A DNA stretch of 32,548 bases, from positions 1 through 32,548 of the IMG/VR virus record IMGVR_UViG_3300045999_001001. One strand, 5' to 3'. The stretch is from a virus. The notes below the pieces were generated by a model, which had not been told where the DNA came from, searched no databases, and saw only the letters and a list, made by a program, of their open reading frames with translations. Positions 28,888-32,548 of the stretch are shown piece after piece. Positions within the stretch are counted from its first letter, which is position 1. Each line of letters opens with the position of its first letter. Position numbers and translations under genes: made by a program.

Positions 28888-31515
28888 ATGTCAGCACTAT
28901 CAATCAGCGTACCGTACCCAGTCTTTTCAGGGCAGGACGGGTTGCCTTTGGACAATGGTTATGTGTGGATTGGTACGGCAAATCTGTACCCCATAACCAA
29001 TCCGATTGCTGTTTATTTTGACGAGGCGTTGACTATTCAAGCAACCCAGCCGCTACGCACAATCAATGGCTTTATCTCTAACGCTGGCACACCAGCCAGG
29101 CTATATGTTAACGCCGCACAATACAGCATACAAGTGCTTGATAAAAATGGCAGTCTTGTTTACTCTTCGCAAAATGGTGCAGATGGCATTACCGCAAGCA
29201 CAATTTCTTTTATCGGGTTCAAAGGTCAAGTTGGAGATGTTTCTAATTTAGCAGGTGATGATGGAGCAGACTGGATTGGTTTTGAACCAAACAATTTTGG
29301 CTCTGGCGCTGTTGCCATGTCTGTGCAAGATAAGTTGCGTGAATCAGTATCTGTTACAGACTATGGAGCCTCGCCAAGCGCAACCGCTGCGGTTAATACT
29401 GTTGCGATTCAGTCGGCCTTAAATAATGCCGCTGGAAAGTTTCGTGTTTACATTCCAAGTGGTTTGTACGTGGTTAATGCGACTATTCGCATTCCATCCA
29501 ACACATATTTCTATGGCGATGGTGAGTCTTCAATCATTAAAATGGTTGGCACCGAAGGCCGAAACACAACGGTTGTATTGACTGGCAGTCGCGATGACAA
29601 GCGAGAGAACATCGTTATTGAAAGCATCCAGATTGACTTCAACCGAGATCGTTGGACTGTTGAGGGCGGCACTCAACTTGTGGACTCGCTCTATGGTGAG
29701 TTTCAAGATAACGATGAAAACGCTCTAAGCATTTGCTACAGCGAAAATGTTTTAATTTCTAACGTCAGTTGCATTGACGCTTACAAGCACAACTTTGATG
29801 TGCTTGCACCAAAATACGTATCTAATACATCTGGCACTGAGTACGATCCGCAGCCATCGCGCTTTGTTCGAATTGAGAACTGCTACGCCTATGGCGCAGG
29901 CGATGATAACTTCACCACACACTTTTCTTCAGATATTTGGGTTGTTGATTGCCGTTCCGAAAACCCATCTGGCGTAAGGGTTCCATCGAACTCCAACTGC
30001 TTTGAAGTTGACGATGGCTCAAGAAACGTCATTTTGTCTAATGTTGTCGGTATTGGTGGTGCAACTGGTATTCAGATTAAGGGCCATGACTATGCGCCTG
30101 CGCCTTATAACGTAATTGTCAACGGAGCACGCATTGCTAACTGTGCTTCAGGTTTAGACATTCGACATTTTGGTTTTTACAGCGGAAATAGCCCAACAGC
30201 AAGAAACGTCAGTGTTTCTGATGTAATGATTGTTGCCCCAAAAGCATGGACGGCATTCAATGGCAATGTGATTGCTGCCGATTATGGCGTTCAAATCACA
30301 TCCTACGAAAATGTCAACCTAACAAACATCACTATAAATGATGGCAGTGAAGACTTGGGTGGTATTTACGAAGCTGGAACAACCTTGACCGAGGCTGTTG
30401 TGCGTCTGTACAACGGCGCAAGAAACGTCTTAATTCAAAATCTTTCAATCTACGGCTTTGATAGTGCAACGTATGGTTTGTGGATAACTAGCACATTTCT
30501 TGGAAAAGCAACCATTGACGGCTTTACCTATACCGCAAACACGACGGGTATTGAGTATCCTGTTCGTTTTCAAGACAGCGGCAGCACATACACAGCTTTT
30601 CTTGACAAGTATCAAATCACGGGCAGCAGGGCTGAGTCAACAGCCATCTACACAACAAACCCCAATGTTAATGTTGGCACTGGTTACATTACTGGCTACG
30701 GCATACCTGTTTATCCGGGAACAAAAGGCCTTGAGTTTTCTCGGGAGGCTATTTCTTCTGGTGATGGCGCAGTTGTGCCACAAGAAATTTTGTCGTTTAC
30801 TTGGGTAGAAAGACCTTCACCTGCTATCGACTTGGGCATCGGTGAAGGTTTAAAAATAAGCTGGAAAGCACAGCTTTTTAATGACACGTCTGCAAAAGAG
30901 TTTGGTTACGTTGGTTTTGAGAAAGCATCTAGCACTGACAACAGAATTTCTAATTTTGTTGTTGGCAACTCGGCAGATGGTGGAACAACAGCCCCAAGCG
31001 ATTATTTCGTGGTGGAGGCTGCTGGACCAACTCGACCCGGCACAGATAACAACAAGAGCTTGGGCACTGCCAGCTTTCGTTGGTCGGTAGTGTTTGCCGG
31101 TAACGGAACAATCAACACGTCAGATGCCCGTGAAAAGCAGCAAATCCGCGAATTATCGGATGTTGAGCGAGCTGTAGCGTTGCGTTGCAAACAATTGATT
31201 AGAGCTTTTAAGTTCAATGATGCAGTTGAAGAAAAAGGCGATGGGGCAAGAACTCATTTTGGAGTTATCGCTCAAGAGGTGAAATCTGCATTTGAGCAAG
31301 AAGGCTTAGACCCATTCGCCTACGGCATTTTGTGCCTTGACGCTTGGGATCAGCAATCTGAAGCAGTCACGAAAAAAATCATCACCATTGATGAAAATGA
31401 AAAAGAAACCATTGAACATCAGTTGACTGATGAAATCAAAATTGTGCGAGAAGCTGGAGAGCGATACGGGATTCGCTACGAGCAACTTTTGATATTCATT
31501 ATTTCGGCAATGTAA
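28888..31515 (+). CDS. Tailspike: P22-like head-binding domain, beta-helix, S74 chaperone
   Basis: 875 aa. The N-terminus (ISVPYPVFSGQDGLPLDNGYVW, then YFDEALTIQATQPLRTINGF) is the head-binding domain of P22-type tailspikes. VTDYGASPSATAAVNTVAIQ starts a right-handed beta-helix (about 155-640) that binds and probably cleaves surface polysaccharide. The C-terminus holds a peptidase-S74 intramolecular chaperone: TSDAREK (Ser745 and Lys750 as the self-cleavage dyad), then FGVIAQEV. After folding and trimerisation this part should be cut off. Because receptor specificity lies in the beta-helix, this gene decides host range. GGGAG precedes the ATG. Confidence 0.92.
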   Translation: MSALSISVPYPVFSGQDGLPLDNGYVWIGTANLYPITNPIAVYFDEALTIQATQPLRTINGFISNAGTPARLYVNAAQYSIQVLDKNGSLVYSSQNGADGITASTISFIGFKGQVGDVSNLAGDDGADWIGFEPNNFGSGAVAMSVQDKLRESVSVTDYGASPSATAAVNTVAIQSALNNAAGKFRVYIPSGLYVVNATIRIPSNTYFYGDGESSIIKMVGTEGRNTTVVLTGSRDDKRENIVIESIQIDFNRDRWTVEGGTQLVDSLYGEFQDNDENALSICYSENVLISNVSCIDAYKHNFDVLAPKYVSNTSGTEYDPQPSRFVRIENCYAYGAGDDNFTTHFSSDIWVVDCRSENPSGVRVPSNSNCFEVDDGSRNVILSNVVGIGGATGIQIKGHDYAPAPYNVIVNGARIANCASGLDIRHFGFYSGNSPTARNVSVSDVMIVAPKAWTAFNGNVIAADYGVQITSYENVNLTNITINDGSEDLGGIYEAGTTLTEAVVRLYNGARNVLIQNLSIYGFDSATYGLWITSTFLGKATIDGFTYTANTTGIEYPVRFQDSGSTYTAFLDKYQITGSRAESTAIYTTNPNVNVGTGYITGYGIPVYPGTKGLEFSREAISSGDGAVVPQEILSFTWVERPSPAIDLGIGEGLKISWKAQLFNDTSAKEFGYVGFEKASSTDNRISNFVVGNSADGGTTAPSDYFVVEAAGPTRPGTDNNKSLGTASFRWSVVFAGNGTINTSDAREKQQIRELSDVERAVALRCKQLIRAFKFNDAVEEKGDGARTHFGVIAQEVKSAFEQEGLDPFAYGILCLDAWDQQSEAVTKKIITIDENEKETIEHQLTDEIKIVREAGERYGIRYEQLLIFIISAM

Positions 31516-31527
31516 TAGGAGCAACTC

Positions 31528-31641
31528 GTGTCTTTTGAAAACGGTAAAATTGATTCAGTAAAGTTCGGCGTTCTTTGCGAGCGCCAAACCTATTTGTATT
31601 TGAAAACATTGCCAGAATTTTCTGGTGCTGAAGACTGCTAA
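31528..31641 (+). CDS. 37-aa microprotein with GTG start
   Basis: MSFENGKIDSVKFGVLCERQ, ending GAEDC, from a GTG with AGGAG 7 nt upstream directly after the tailspike stop. One internal and one C-terminal Cys. The next gene's SD (AAGGA) overlaps its stop. No similarity recognised; the clean SD and snug spacing are the evidence for translation. Confidence 0.55.
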   Translation: MSFENGKIDSVKFGVLCERQTYLYLKTLPEFSGAEDC

Positions 31642-31651
31642 AGGAAAAATC

Positions 31652-32005
31652 ATGGCAACTAATTCACAAATTGCATTTGCCCCACTTGGCAATACGGTTG
31701 TTGTTGCTGCTGCATCAAGTGCCCCTACAGGCGTTCAGGCGCTGGTTAATGGCAGACTGGATGCACAGGGTACTGGACAATACCGAATCATAAATTCAAG
31801 CGCAAATCTAGTGTTTTTGGGTGTAGGTCCAACAGCAGCGATTGCTACAGCCAACGCAGTGGCTCCGGTCGCTGGCACACCAACGGATGCGATTGTGCTT
31901 CTGCCTAATTCTGTGCATATTTTGCGCTTTGGGCGTGATTCATTCTTTAGTGGCTTGGCATCATCATCGTCTACTGTCTACATCGTGCAGGGTGAGGGCA
32001 TCTGA
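31652..32005 (+). CDS. Hypothetical beta-rich virion-type protein
   Basis: 117 aa. NSQIAFAPLGNTVVVAAASS, GTGQYRIINSSANLVFLGVG and SSSSTVYIVQGEGI suggest a small beta-sandwich protein of the kind found beside tail or capsid genes. AAGGA lies 8 nt upstream of the ATG at 31652; an earlier in-frame ATG at 31625 lies inside the preceding ORF. Late location between tailspike and lysis genes. Function unknown. Confidence 0.68.
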   Translation: MATNSQIAFAPLGNTVVVAAASSAPTGVQALVNGRLDAQGTGQYRIINSSANLVFLGVGPTAAIATANAVAPVAGTPTDAIVLLPNSVHILRFGRDSFFSGLASSSSTVYIVQGEGI

Positions 32006-32202
32006 TGGCTGGGGAAACCGACACACGGCTGGCGGTACATGAGGCGGTTTGCGCTGAAAGATACGCCGCTATCGAAAAGTCGTTTGTCTCGGGTTCACAA
32101 CGCATGACCCGCATTGAGTATTTGCTTTATGTGGTGATTGCGGCTGTGTTGCTGGGGCCAGGCTTCGCTGGTGAGTTGGTCAAAAAAATACTGGGGCTGT
32201 AA
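32005..32202 (+). CDS. One-TM small protein, holin/XhlA-like candidate
   Basis: 65 aa. A polar helical N-terminus (ETDTRLAVHEAVCAERYAAI), then a single membrane span at about residues 40-58 (LLYVVIAAVLLGPGFAGEL) and a short basic tail (KKILGL). The arrangement (N-terminal coil, one TM, charged end) is shared by XhlA-like and other lysis proteins. Position in the late region and the presence of an endolysin at the other end of the window support a holin-like role, not proven. ATGA link to the preceding gene. Confidence 0.6.
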   Translation: MAGETDTRLAVHEAVCAERYAAIEKSFVSGSQRMTRIEYLLYVVIAAVLLGPGFAGELVKKILGL

Positions 32203-32548
32203 ATTGACCCGATCAGCATTTGTCTGCTTGCCGCAGGACTTGTTAAGCAAATACAAGCTGGGTGTGAGCTGTACAAACAGGCAAAAGAATCTTTTGTTGA
32301 GATTAAGCAGACTGCTGATGAGGTTATTGCCATTGGCAAAGAGATGCATGGATTTTGGGGTCAATTACTTGCGTTTTTCAAACCCAAGCCCCAAACGTCA
32401 AAGCCTGTGGCAAAAAAGAAGTCAACCTATGTCGCAGTTGACGAGACGCAAGTCAAAATCGACATTGTTAAAAATCTGACGGAGTTTTTCAGACTGCAAG
32501 AGCAGTTGGCGGCACACATCAGAGAAGAGGAAGAGAAAAGCCTGACAG
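32203..32548 (+). CDS. Phage helical protein, ATT start, cut by the right edge
   Basis: Open frame of 115 codons plus one base. It reads DPISICLLAAGLVKQIQAGC, then ELYKQAKESFVEIKQTADEV, a Lys/Pro-rich middle, and VKNLTEFFRLQEQLAAHIRE; I recall this protein type from other phages, where it normally starts MDP. Here the M position is ATT directly after the preceding TAA, with GGGG 6 nt upstream. Either ATT is used, a sequencing error hides an ATG, or translation starts internally at 32347 (ATG CAT GGA). The end is outside the window. Role unknown. Confidence 0.65.
   Translation, partial: MDPISICLLAAGLVKQIQAGCELYKQAKESFVEIKQTADEVIAIGKEMHGFWGQLLAFFKPKPQTSKPVAKKKSTYVAVDETQVKIDIVKNLTEFFRLQEQLAAHIREEEEKSLT

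Overview
The window is almost certainly part of a tailed double-stranded DNA phage with a P22-like podovirus morphogenesis module. The rightward half runs terminase small subunit, terminase large subunit, portal, scaffold, coat, gp4-like adaptor, gp10-like stabilisation protein, putative tail protein, three gp7/gp20/gp16-like ejection proteins and a tailspike. Order and protein lengths match the P22 virion block closely. There is no bacterial housekeeping gene, tRNA, integrase or CRISPR array. Coding density is very high, with many ATGA, TAATG or GTGA start/stop overlaps. A betaproteobacterial (possibly freshwater Burkholderiales) host fits the moderate base composition and the flavour of the small accessory proteins, but this is a weak inference.

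Layout. (1) Positions 1-274 hold the 3' end of an M15-type peptidase endolysin. (2) Positions 271-3812 form one leftward operon of twelve genes. From its promoter these are a zinc-ribbon protein, a 38-aa membrane protein, an acidic protein, a lipoprotein, an Erf-type annealing protein, a YqaJ/lambda-exo-type exonuclease, a small protein with an SSB-like C-terminal tip, a winged-helix-like protein and small unknowns ending in a 30-aa membrane protein. (3) Positions 3813-3951 are a divergent control region with back-to-back promoters, repeated AAGTTA boxes and an inverted repeat. The rightward promoter would give a nearly leaderless transcript of a YdaS/Cro-like repressor. (4) Positions 3952-7899 are the rightward early region: repressor, a small secreted Cys-rich protein, a structured RNA/terminator element, DUF1376 (O-like) and P-like replication proteins, RusA, a PP-loop (PAPS-reductase-family) enzyme, and zinc-ribbon and HNH-like small proteins. 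(5) Positions 7900-31515 are packaging, capsid, tail and ejection genes, including a 698-aa putative polyvalent enzyme between portal and scaffold. (6) Positions 31516-32548 hold small late genes, a one-TM lysis candidate and a truncated gene that seems to start at ATT.

How it works together. Exonuclease plus annealing protein make a Red-like recombination pair. The DUF1376 protein, carrying five tandem 7-bp repeats inside its gene, and the P-like protein probably start replication, and RusA resolves branched DNA before headful packaging. The RNA element lies where lambda has tR1, between the cro-like gene and the replication genes, so it may gate entry into the replication operon. Lysis-type genes sit at both window edges, which suggests a circularly permuted genome opened near the lysis cassette, although the first 60 or so residues of the endolysin are missing from the window.

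Most notable are the structured RNA at 4281-4392 (three-way junction plus a perfect 7-nt long-range pairing, ending in a U8 tract), the five-heptad iteron array at 4762-4796, the polyvalent protein at 11661-13757, and the ATT-start gene at 32203.
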